DNA of 64,000 nucleotides from Spirochaetales bacterium. Lineage in GTDB: Bacteria > Spirochaetota > Spirochaetia > DSM-2461. Where the stretch lies: the NCBI GenBank assembly GCA_003247135.1, contig QKAW01000011.1, positions 62,001 to 126,000 on the forward strand. Direction: 5' to 3'. How positions within the stretch are numbered: the stretch's first letter is position 1; each line of letters opens with the position of its first letter. Made by a program: the position numbers and the translations under genes. Under the pieces are notes generated by a model. It did not search any database. It was not told the origin of the DNA and worked only from the letters and a program-made list of their open reading frames with translations. Below, piece by piece: positions 45,933-53,579 of the stretch.

Positions 45933-46706
45933 TTATTCCTCTCCACCACCAGAAGGTCTCTCATTTGGAGCAAGGAAAGTATACAATTTTTGTTCCAGGA
46001 TTCTAGGATTGTCACCCGCTTGTATCGAAAGAATACCTTCAACCATAATTTCTTTAACCAGCATTTCATCTTCATGCTTATCAATAAGCTTTTTTTGAAT
46101 TGGAATAAGAATCAAGTTAGCAAGAATTGATCCGTAGAAAGTGGTAATTAAAGCAACACCCATGTTTTTACCAACTGAAGAGATATCTTCAAGGTTTGCC
46201 ATCATACCGATTAGTCCAATTAGTGTACCAATCATACCAAAAGCTGGCCCTAATGTTCCCCAGTTTCCAAAGAAATCTATCCCTTTCTGATGTCGACCTT
46301 CAATTTTATCAAGATCACTATAAAGAACTGACTTTATAACATCAGGATCAGAACCATCGACAACAAGTCTCATTCCGCCTCTAAGGAAATCATCCTCTAC
46401 ATCGTTAAGAGCATCATCAAGACTTAATAACCCCTCTTTTCTTGCACTTTCGGAAAATGCTACTAATTGGCTGATAATTTCCTCTTTATTAAATACCTGC
46501 ATATTTAAAAATACGCCAAAGATTTTCCCAAGATTGACTATTCGCCTTATTGGAGACATTACAATCATCCCGGCAAATGATCCACCAACTGTAATAATAA
46601 ATGATGGTAAATCCCCAAATAATATTATGGGGTTACCACCTATTAGTATTCCCCAAAAAATCAGTCCAAATCCTAGAACAATTCCACCAATTGATGCTAA
46701 ATCCAT
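45933..46706 (-). CDS. motA: MotA, flagellar stator protein
   Basis: A 257-residue, four-helix protein with the channel-lining 'GTLGPAFGMIGTLIGLIGMM' helix 3 and the charged cytoplasmic loop carrying torque-generating residues (about 85-145, with Arg and Glu). With MotB it forms the ion-driven stator. Two bases after flbD. Confidence 0.97.
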   Translation of the reverse strand: MDLASIGGIVLGFGLIFWGILIGGNPIILFGDLPSFIITVGGSFAGMIVMSPIRRIVNLGKIFGVFLNMQVFNKEEIISQLVAFSESARKEGLLSLDDALNDVEDDFLRGGMRLVVDGSDPDVIKSVLYSDLDKIEGRHQKGIDFFGNWGTLGPAFGMIGTLIGLIGMMANLEDISSVGKNMGVALITTFYGSILANLILIPIQKKLIDKHEDEMLVKEIMVEGILSIQAGDNPRILEQKLYTFLAPNERPSGGGEE

Positions 46707-46708
46707 TT

Positions 46709-46912
46709 CTATTCCTCGTTTTTAAAGCCACCAATCTCTTTTCGGTAGCTCACTATTCTTTCATAAATTTCTTCATATGTTTCAGCAACAACCAGTTTTT
46801 TCCCGCTTAACATAACGATTGTTGTATCTGGCTTGCATTGTATATATTCTATTTGATGAGGATTTAAATACAACCCATCACCATGTTTCCCTAATAACGT
46901 TACCTGAATCAC
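46709..46912 (-). CDS. flbD: FlbD / SwrD family small flagellar protein
   Basis: A 67-residue protein beginning with 'MIQVTLLGKHGDGLYLNPHQ', which matches the FlbD/SwrD family; a beta-hairpin core and a short C-terminal helix are visible. In Bacillus the homologue SwrD increases motor torque. Sits between flgE and motA as in other spirochaetes, four bases after flgE. Confidence 0.9.
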   Translation of the reverse strand: MIQVTLLGKHGDGLYLNPHQIEYIQCKPDTTIVMLSGKKLVVAETYEEIYERIVSYRKEIGGFKNEE

Positions 46913-46916
46913 CTAA

Positions 46917-48314
46917 TTATCTCTTTAATGTTAGAAGTTCTTGTAACATCTGGTCAGAAGTTGTTATTGTTTTACTATTAGCCTGAAACCCTCTTTGAGT
47001 TACTATCATATCAGTAAATTCACCAGCTAAATCAACATTACTCATCTCCAGAGCTCCAGATATAAATTTACCCTTCCCTGCAATTCCACTTGGACCAATA
47101 TTTGCATCCCCTGAGTTATTGGAAACAACAAAGTTAGTCTCTCCTGATTTTTCTAGTCCCCCAGGATTAGTAAATGTTGCCAATGCTACCTGTCCTAAAA
47201 CCCTGTTTGTTCCATTGGAATATATACCTGTTATATTACCACTCTGATCTATTTGAAAGTTTTCAAGATATCCCATTGAGTAACCATCCTGAGCAAATGC
47301 TTTAGTAGAACTTGCAGAACCATATTGTGTAATAGATGATGTATTACTTCCCACTTCCCCAAGATTTAAGTTAAATGTCTGTTGCTGAAACCCTTCTGTT
47401 GCTGTATCAACATTAGAACCCTGCACATCATAAGTAATCTGTACATTTAAATCTCCGGTATTAATTCCACCATTAATATCATCGCCGGAGAATGCTCTTT
47501 GTAATGTACCAAAATTGTCAAACTGAAGTCTAAACTCATTTCCATCTGCCTCTGCACCGCCAATTGAAATTCTAGCATTTGATCCAGCTGCTGTTTCAGC
47601 GTCTATAGTTGCTGTTGCAATCCATTGATTGTTAAAATCCGGATCTTTTATGAAATCAACCCTTAACTTATGCTTCTCACCAAAAGAGTCATAAACATCT
47701 TTAGTAACTGTCCATGTCCCCTGAGCTATCTCTGCAGGTGAAGCTCCTGGCTGTATAACAGGTGTAGTTTTTTGCAGGTTACATGCATACTCTACCTCTG
47801 TTGTTGCTCTAGCAGCATCTTTCCCACCAATGGGAATATATAAATCCCCTGGATCAGCTGCTGTATTAACTATAGTTTCTCCATCAACAATTTCTGCAGA
47901 CCATCCTTGAACCTTAAATCCTGTCGCTGGATTTACAAAAGTTCCATCTTTGTCAACACCAAATGCACCTGCTCTTGTATATACCTCTTTTTCTCCATTT
48001 TTTAATACAAAGAAACCTTCACCCTGAATTGCTAAGTCCTCTCTAACACCGGTAGTTTGCAAAGACCCTTGTGTGTGAATTGTATCGATTGAAGCTACAG
48101 ACATCCCAAGACCAATCTGTTTAGGATTAACCCCACCAAGTTCCTCGGTTGGTTTAGAAGCTCCTGCCATATTCTGTGATATCATATCCTGAAAGGTTAC
48201 ACGCCCCTTTTTAAAACCTATTGTATTTACATTTGATATATTATTTCCTAATACATCCATTTTTACTTGATGGTTTTGTAAACCGGAAACACCTGCATAT
48301 AATGACCGCATCAT
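46917..48314 (-). CDS. flgE: FlgE, flagellar hook protein
   Basis: A 465-residue hook protein. N-terminal rod-type helix (RSLYAGVSGLQNHQVKMDVL, then GNNISNVNTIGFKKGR) and C-terminal helix ('VDLAGEFTDMIVTQRGFQAN', 'LQELLTLKR') flank the D1/D2 domains. Lys165 (in PIGGK) and Cys178 (in VEYACN) coincide with the pair that forms the lysinoalanine cross-link between FlgE subunits in Treponema denticola, so the hook is probably cross-linked here too. Two adjacent ATGs are possible starts. Confidence 0.96.
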   Translation of the reverse strand: MMRSLYAGVSGLQNHQVKMDVLGNNISNVNTIGFKKGRVTFQDMISQNMAGASKPTEELGGVNPKQIGLGMSVASIDTIHTQGSLQTTGVREDLAIQGEGFFVLKNGEKEVYTRAGAFGVDKDGTFVNPATGFKVQGWSAEIVDGETIVNTAADPGDLYIPIGGKDAARATTEVEYACNLQKTTPVIQPGASPAEIAQGTWTVTKDVYDSFGEKHKLRVDFIKDPDFNNQWIATATIDAETAAGSNARISIGGAEADGNEFRLQFDNFGTLQRAFSGDDINGGINTGDLNVQITYDVQGSNVDTATEGFQQQTFNLNLGEVGSNTSSITQYGSASSTKAFAQDGYSMGYLENFQIDQSGNITGIYSNGTNRVLGQVALATFTNPGGLEKSGETNFVVSNNSGDANIGPSGIAGKGKFISGALEMSNVDLAGEFTDMIVTQRGFQANSKTITTSDQMLQELLTLKR

Positions 48315-48328
48315 AAGCTCTACACTCC

Positions 48329-48763
48329 TTACTCTGAAACTTTTTCTACGCTAGCATAGTCGTATAATCTATTATTTATCTGAACTTGTGGTTTATCCCC
48401 ATTCCGTACAGCTTCTACTCTTCCACTTATTTCATTACCATTTAAATCCATTAGAGTCACATTCTTGCCTAAAAGTGAAACAGCCTGATTACTGGATAAA
48501 TTGATAGCAACTTTTGCAAACTCACTATTTAAATTGTTCATCTGTTCTAATGATGAAAATTGTGCCATTTGCGAGATAAATTCCTTATCTTCCATAGGCT
48601 TTGTAGGGTCTTGATTCTGCAGTTGAGTTATTAAAATTTTAAGAAACTCATCCTTACCCATATCCTTACTTTTTACCTTGCCATTATTTAAAGCCTTATT
48701 AAAACTGTTTACATCGCTGTTAACTTTTGCAAACTCTGCCCCTGACATATTTACATTTTCCAA
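48329..48763 (-). CDS. flgD: FlgD, hook assembly cap protein
   Basis: A 144-residue, short FlgD with the family core 'DEFLKILITQLQNQDPTKPM' and 'EFISQMAQFSSLEQMNNLN', ending in a small beta-domain ('VTLMDLNGNEISGRVEAV'). It lacks the larger C-terminal Ig-like part of enteric FlgD, as is usual in spirochaetes. Fifteen bases before flgE. Confidence 0.95.
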   Translation of the reverse strand: MENVNMSGAEFAKVNSDVNSFNKALNNGKVKSKDMGKDEFLKILITQLQNQDPTKPMEDKEFISQMAQFSSLEQMNNLNSEFAKVAINLSSNQAVSLLGKNVTLMDLNGNEISGRVEAVRNGDKPQVQINNRLYDYASVEKVSE

Positions 48764-48773
48764 AACTTCCCTC

Positions 48774-50099
48774 CTAAGCTGTTAAGTTAATTCCAGTATT
48801 TGCAAAACCAACTCTGACAACATTCCCGTTTTTATCAATTCTTTTTAATCTTTCACTAAAATACTGCTTATTTTCATTTTGCCTGTTAGAATTATTTGAA
48901 CCCTTTTTATCATTTAATGATAACTGTAAATTGGTGTTCTCATATCCTTGCTCTTCAAACGCTCTTGTAAGATTGTTCATATTTTCTTGAAAAATTTCTT
49001 TTACATTACTATTTTCGACAACAATTTGCCCCGCTAAACTATTTTGTTTAAAATTAAGATTTATTTTAACTTCCCCAAGAGATTCCGGCTTTAAAATAAG
49101 TTTTATCTCCCCGATATTGTTATCTTTTAAAATAAACCGACTCTGTTTAACTATGTCATTATTTCCAAAATCCTTTAGCTGCTGTTTTAGTAATGATGAA
49201 AACTCTTTAGTTACCGGGGCTTGATTTTTGCCTCCATCACCTTCAGCTGTAATTTCAGTAGCACCCAAAACTATATTTTTTCCTGCTTGTAGCTCCTGAT
49301 CTGAGTTTTTTACACTCTCACTATCTGATTCAAGACTGTTCTTACTAATTAAATTTATTTTGTTCTTTTCAATATCCGCCTTTCTTAAATCATTAACTAT
49401 TATTTTATCTTTGCTGCCGGAATCAGATTTTTTATCATCCTTTTTATCAACTTTTTTCCCTGTTTTTTTATCAACATTAACCTCTTTTTTAACTTCTGCA
49501 GAGTGATTGATTGTAAGTAGATTTTTTTCTTTTCCAGATATGCCTTCAACACTGTTACTATCTTTTTTGTCCAGTTCATTTTCTTTATGATCCAGTTTCT
49601 TGGTAATTTTCTCTTTTGTTTCAATTGTTGAAATATTCTGTAATGTCTCTGATATATCTGAATTCTTTGAAATATCTTTTTCACTATTTTTTTTATCTGA
49701 AACTTTATGCTGATCTAAATTCTTTGTTTTTTTTGTTTTTTCGTTTGTCAACTTATCAGTATTGATTTTTTTACTATTTATACCTTCACTCTTTTCATTA
49801 TTTTTTTCATTAAAAGGAGTAGGTTTTGATTCATCATATTTATTTTTACTATTTACTGTTTGCTTTTTTGTCTTGTTAACAGAGTCATCTTTTTTTACAA
49901 TTTTTCTTTTAAATTGTTTTACTTCCTTTGGATCAGTTTCCGAATAACTCTCTTTAAGTCCATTATTTTTGGCTTCATTACTTTTATCAAGATAGTCAGT
50001 CTTAAAGTTTCCTTCCTTTGAGATATTTCCTGGAGTTTCATTTCTGGTTAATTCTTTTGTATTAATCTCTTTATTTAGAGTTATTCCCATCATTCTCAT
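48774..50099 (-). CDS. fliK: FliK-like hook-length control protein
   Basis: A 441-residue protein. The first about 290 residues are extremely Lys/Asp/Ser/Asn-rich and disordered, as in hook-length tapes. The C-terminal about 110 residues (about 305-420) form the Flg_hook domain ('RFILKDNNIGEIKLILKPES', 'LGEVKINLNFKQN', 'NLTRAFEEQGYENTNLQLS'). It is the first gene of the flagellar operon, where Treponema has the tap1/fliK gene. AAGGGG seven bases before ATG 50099 supports the start. Confidence 0.85.
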   Translation of the reverse strand: MRMMGITLNKEINTKELTRNETPGNISKEGNFKTDYLDKSNEAKNNGLKESYSETDPKEVKQFKRKIVKKDDSVNKTKKQTVNSKNKYDESKPTPFNEKNNEKSEGINSKKINTDKLTNEKTKKTKNLDQHKVSDKKNSEKDISKNSDISETLQNISTIETKEKITKKLDHKENELDKKDSNSVEGISGKEKNLLTINHSAEVKKEVNVDKKTGKKVDKKDDKKSDSGSKDKIIVNDLRKADIEKNKINLISKNSLESDSESVKNSDQELQAGKNIVLGATEITAEGDGGKNQAPVTKEFSSLLKQQLKDFGNNDIVKQSRFILKDNNIGEIKLILKPESLGEVKINLNFKQNSLAGQIVVENSNVKEIFQENMNNLTRAFEEQGYENTNLQLSLNDKKGSNNSNRQNENKQYFSERLKRIDKNGNVVRVGFANTGINLTA

Positions 50100-50113
50100 G
50101 ATTATTCCCCTTA

Positions 50114-50141
50114 GTTATAAAGAGTATCGATCATTTTTGAA
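50114..50141 (-). promoter_or_regulatory. Candidate promoter of the flagellar operon
   Basis: Minus-strand TTCAAA, 16-base spacer, TATAAC (50114-50119), about 15 bases before fliK. A weak sigma28-like GATCGATA also lies here. Neither is a strong match. Confidence 0.35.
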
Positions 50142-50177
50142 TTTTCATTAGATAAAGAGATTCTTTTTATAATATAA

Positions 50178-50206
50178 TTGCTAAAATATTTATTTCATAC
50201 TTTAAT
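50178..50206 (+). promoter_or_regulatory. Candidate promoter of the GGDEF/EAL gene
   Basis: TTGCTA (50178-50183), 17-base spacer, TTTAAT (50201-50206), followed by an AGGGA ribosome-binding site and ATG 50228. Confidence 0.4.
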
Positions 50207-50227
50207 TATAAGTATAGGGAATAATGT

Positions 50228-52519
50228 ATGATTAAACATAATGAGAAAGCTATCCCAATGATTGAAATAAAAAAACTCAACTATTTGTATAATTCATCAA
50301 AAAATAGTCTACTAGCTAATTTATTTGCAGCTGTTGTTATATATATTTATTTTTTTAATAAAAGTGATTTTTTTGCATTATCCCTCTGGCTGTTTTTTCT
50401 AGCTATTATTATAGCAACCAGGCTTTATTCGATAGTATTATACAGAAAAAATAGTAACAAGTATAAAACTTATCTCAGATTTTTTTATTATCTAATGTTT
50501 ACCACTGCAATTACCTGGAGTGTAACACCATTTTTAATTTTTACGTCATCAATAGAGTATGATTTTATAATTTTAATTGTAATTTTAGGTTTAGCTATTG
50601 GAGCAATTTCATCATTATCGAGTAATTTATTTTTCCTTATATCCTTCCAGTCAGCATTAATAATTCCTGTAATAATAAGGATGCTTCTTTATAGAACATC
50701 TTTCTACAACTCTCTTTCTTTACTTTTTTTAGCATTTTTTTTCTTAATTATTACTATAAGTAGACAAATACACAAAATGATATATAGCAACCTTGTTTTT
50801 GAAGAAGAACACAAGAAAAGTGTTGAAAAATTAACACTTAGCGAGAATAAATTCAGATCTATATTTGATCATGCACCTGTAGGTATATTCTATTATAATC
50901 CTGACTATATAATATATGATTGCAATGAAGAATTTTCAAAAATTCTTGAAACGGATAAACAGGATTTAGTAAATTATAAACTGACCAATATAACAGATAA
51001 AAGAATTTTAGATGCACTTACATCAGTGTTTAACTCAGATAATGGATTTTATGAGGGTGAATATATAACAACTTTTTCCAAAAGTAAAATATGGATTACT
51101 CTAATCTGTTCTCCATTATATGATAAAAACAAGGAAATAATGGGTGCTGTAGGAATTGTACAGGATCGAACAGAAATGCAATTAATCGAAGAGAAAATTA
51201 GGCATCTTGCGTATCATGACAGCCTGACAGGTCTTCCCAATAGATTGCTTTTAAAAGATAGATTGACACAATCAATTACCCAAGCTTCCAGACATAATTA
51301 TTTTGGTGCAATACTATTTCTTGATCTAGATAATTTTAAAAATGTTAATGATACCTTAGGGCATCAGGTTGGGGATTTATTACTCAAGGATATATCAAAC
51401 AGGATAAAAAATATTTTAAGAAATGAAGACACTGTTTCCAGAATTGGTGGTGATGAATTTGTTATATTGTTACCAAAACTTAATAATAATGAAGATTTAT
51501 CAATTATTTCTGTAAATAAAGTTGCACAAAAAATTCATAAAAAATTACAGGAACCATTCATATACCTTGATCATAAGCTATTTACATCGACCAGCATAGG
51601 AATTACTCTTTTTTGTAATAAAGATGAAAATATAGACGACTTGCTTAAAAATGCAGATACAGCGATGTATGAAGCCAAAAATGATGGAAGAGGTACAACT
51701 CATTTTTATAGGCATGAAATGAATAGCATAATTTCAAACAGGTTGAAAATTGAATACTATCTTAGAACAGCAATAGAAACAGGAGAATTGGAAACATATT
51801 TACAACCGATCTACAATGGAGAGACAAAAGTATTAGAAGGTGCTGAAACACTACTAAGATGGAAACATCCAGAATTAGGGTTTATATCTCCTGGAGAATT
51901 TATACCTATTGCTGAGGATACTAATTTAATAATTCCAATTGGAGAGTGGGTAATTGATAATATTTGCAGAAATATAAAAAAATGGTTTAGCATGTTTAAT
52001 AACCCATTCAAATATATATCTATTAACATTAGTATAAATCAGCTACGCCAGGATAATTTTGTTGAGACCCTACTAAAATATACTCACCAATATAATATCG
52101 AACCACAATATCTTCTTCTTGAAATTACAGAAAATATACTAATTGGAAATTTTGAATCAATAATTAATAAAATATCTATCCTAAGATCAAAAGGTTTTAA
52201 ATTTGCACTGGATGATTTTGGAACAGGGTACTCCTCGTTAACTTATCTTAAGAAACTGGAAATTGATATTATTAAAATTGATCGAGAGTTTATTATTGAT
52301 ATTAATAATGATTCCAATGATACAATACTAGTAGAAGCCATTTTATCAATAGCTTCAAATTTTAAAATGAAAGTAGTAGCTGAAGGAGTTGAAGATATAG
52401 AACAGGTTAATAAGCTAGTTAAAATGGGATGTCACTATTTTCAAGGATTTTACTTTAGTAAACCAATGGATATTTCACAGTTTGAGAAACTATTGGCTTT
52501 TAAAAATCTACCTTCTTAG
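50228..52519 (+). CDS. Membrane GGDEF/EAL protein (c-di-GMP turnover) with PAS domain
   Basis: A 763-residue protein: about six membrane helices (35-195), a PAS domain (about 205-315, 'FRSIFDHAPVGIFYYNPDY'), a GGDEF cyclase (about 320-485, RIGGDEFVILL intact near 406, with an RxxD inhibitory site five residues upstream) and an EAL phosphodiesterase (about 505-755, DDFGTGYSSL and 'KIDREFI' present). The signature EAL reads ETL (GAETLLRW), a variation at the middle position. Both activities may therefore be present. Divergent from fliK across 128 bases, which suggests regulation of motility, though only by position. Confidence 0.9.
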   Translation: MIKHNEKAIPMIEIKKLNYLYNSSKNSLLANLFAAVVIYIYFFNKSDFFALSLWLFFLAIIIATRLYSIVLYRKNSNKYKTYLRFFYYLMFTTAITWSVTPFLIFTSSIEYDFIILIVILGLAIGAISSLSSNLFFLISFQSALIIPVIIRMLLYRTSFYNSLSLLFLAFFFLIITISRQIHKMIYSNLVFEEEHKKSVEKLTLSENKFRSIFDHAPVGIFYYNPDYIIYDCNEEFSKILETDKQDLVNYKLTNITDKRILDALTSVFNSDNGFYEGEYITTFSKSKIWITLICSPLYDKNKEIMGAVGIVQDRTEMQLIEEKIRHLAYHDSLTGLPNRLLLKDRLTQSITQASRHNYFGAILFLDLDNFKNVNDTLGHQVGDLLLKDISNRIKNILRNEDTVSRIGGDEFVILLPKLNNNEDLSIISVNKVAQKIHKKLQEPFIYLDHKLFTSTSIGITLFCNKDENIDDLLKNADTAMYEAKNDGRGTTHFYRHEMNSIISNRLKIEYYLRTAIETGELETYLQPIYNGETKVLEGAETLLRWKHPELGFISPGEFIPIAEDTNLIIPIGEWVIDNICRNIKKWFSMFNNPFKYISINISINQLRQDNFVETLLKYTHQYNIEPQYLLLEITENILIGNFESIINKISILRSKGFKFALDDFGTGYSSLTYLKKLEIDIIKIDREFIIDINNDSNDTILVEAILSIASNFKMKVVAEGVEDIEQVNKLVKMGCHYFQGFYFSKPMDISQFEKLLAFKNLPS

Positions 52520-52530
52520 CTTAAATCTTA

Positions 52531-52553
52531 CTTTTTTGGAAAAAAGTTTTTAA
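52531..52553 (+). terminator. Weak hairpin after the GGDEF/EAL gene
   Basis: Stem CTTTTT/AAAAAG with a short loop followed by a T-run, twelve bases after the stop. All A-T apart from one pair, so termination may be weak. Confidence 0.3.
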
Positions 52554-52769
52554 ATAATAATTTTATATAATTTTAACTTATTGTAGGGTATGGATATATA
52601 GTGTTTTAAACTTTTTCCACCTAGTTTATTTCTATCTATTAAAGCTGTTTTTTAAACTAGCGGCGAGACTTATGCAGCAACAGTTAATCTATCAGCTCTA
52701 ACACAAATAATGATAAAATCATGAGCCTAGAATAATACAAATAGAAGTTGTTAAAATAAATTTTTAAAG

Positions 52770-52987
52770 TAAGTTTACTTACACCTGCTAAAATATTAAC
52801 AAGAAAAATGGAAACATCTATTAATAAGCCCACAGGAGTAATTGAAGGTCTTGAAACAATTATCTTCTATACACTATTTTATATTTTTCCTGATAAGTTG
52901 TTAACACCTTATATAATTATGTCTATTCTAACCATGTTAGGAGCTTTGCAAAGAGTTGTTTGGTCAGTAAAAAATATAAAAAATTGA
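52770..52987 (+). pseudogene. C-terminal remnant of a probable CDP-alcohol phosphatidyltransferase
   Basis: After an in-frame stop the sequence reads about 70 codons to a TGA at 52985-52987, with an ATG at 52808. The peptide (ILTRKMETSINKPTGVIEG, LETIIFYTLFYIFPDKLL, then GALQRVVWSVKNI) resembles the last two membrane helices of CDP-alcohol phosphatidyltransferases, which have 'GV.EG.ETII.YTLF...P' followed by 'ALQR..W'. The catalytic D-x2-DG-x2-AR motif is missing, so it cannot be active. Resemblance is from memory of the family, so this is moderate confidence. Confidence 0.5.
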
Positions 52988-53018
52988 TATTATTTTTATT
53001 AATTTACATTAACTTATT

Positions 53019-53171
53019 ATGATACAGGGTATTACCCCTTTAATGAATATAGAGAGTCTGTACAATAACTCTATCTGGAAATCATGGGGAGTAATTAATC
53101 TGATATTAATGATCTCCTACTCCATTTGGTGGTTTAATAAATTAATTGTTTCAAAGAATAAGCAGAGTTAA
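53019..53171 (+). CDS. Possible 50-residue membrane peptide
   Basis: ATG 53019 to TAA 53169-53171 encodes one hydrophobic helix ('WGVINLILMISYSIWWFNKL') followed by a basic tail (KNKQS). It overlaps the 3' end of the converging thioredoxin-like gene by four bases. No good ribosome-binding site. It may be a small membrane protein or another fragment of decayed sequence; I cannot decide. Confidence 0.25.
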   Translation: MIQGITPLMNIESLYNNSIWKSWGVINLILMISYSIWWFNKLIVSKNKQS

Positions 53172-53494
53172 AATTTCTCAGTTTCACTTAAAAAGTCAGA
53201 AATTTCTTCCCTGCTTTTTCTTGCTCTATTTACAAAGCGGTTAATTTCTACTCCATTTTTAAAGGCAATAAAGCTAGGAATACCGTTTACTTTATAAGTC
53301 TCTTTTAAATTTGGAAATTTATCAATATCAATATTGAATGCATATATATTATCCTCAAACTTCTTAAATGTATCATCAATAAAAGAATCTATAAAAGTAC
53401 AATCTGGACACCACTCTGCTCTAAAAATTGTAACCACAATTTTTGAATTTTCCAGCTCTTTATCAAAATCTTCGATCCTATTTAAAAAATTCAT
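53168..53494 (-). CDS. Thioredoxin-like protein
   Basis: A 108-residue thioredoxin fold with the redox motif CPDC at Cys29/Cys32 (FRAEWCPDCTFID) instead of the canonical CGPC, and the cis-Pro in 'VNGIPSFIAFKNG'. No signal peptide, so cytoplasmic. CPDC proteins of this kind are common in low-GC anaerobes as thioredoxin-family proteins. AGGAGAG before the ATG supports the start. Confidence 0.85.
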   Translation of the reverse strand: MNFLNRIEDFDKELENSKIVVTIFRAEWCPDCTFIDSFIDDTFKKFEDNIYAFNIDIDKFPNLKETYKVNGIPSFIAFKNGVEINRFVNRARKSREEISDFLSETEKF

Positions 53495-53516
53495 ATAACT
53501 CTCCTAATTATTTATT

Positions 53517-53544
53517 AGTATATTAAATTTTTTATAAACTTCAA
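53517..53544 (-). promoter_or_regulatory. Promoter of the thioredoxin-like gene
   Basis: Minus-strand TTGAAG (53539-53544), 16-base spacer, TATACT (53517-53522). The -35 box abuts the -35 of the divergent promoter. Confidence 0.5.
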
Positions 53545-53573
53545 TTGATAAAGCAGCATTATTAAATGATAAT
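53545..53573 (+). promoter_or_regulatory. Promoter of the 533-residue membrane-protein gene; leaderless
   Basis: TTGATA (53545-53550), exactly 17 bases, GATAAT (53568-53573), then six bases to ATG 53580 with no ribosome-binding site. Confidence 0.6.
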
Positions 53574-53579
53574 TGTAAT

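Larger units (their letters stand above)
52520..53018. other. Decayed intergenic region
   Basis: Apart from the remnant at about 52770-52987 this 499-bp stretch has no open frame of note. An inverted repeat CTAGTTTA / TAAACTAG occurs at 52621-52628 and 52653-52660. Short readable pieces such as GETYAATVNLSALTQIMIKS (near 52663-52722) are interrupted by stops, as expected for degenerate coding DNA. Confidence 0.5.

Noticed and set aside
48774-50099. Gene-sized frames on the opposite and alternative frames of fliK
   Set aside because: They are by-products of the Lys/Asp-rich repetitive coding sequence; only the minus-strand frame has the hook-length domain.
52621-52660. CTAGTTTA/TAAACTAG as a phage attachment or IS end
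   Set aside because: No integrase, transposase or target duplication nearby; an eight-base repeat is expected by chance in such AT-rich DNA.
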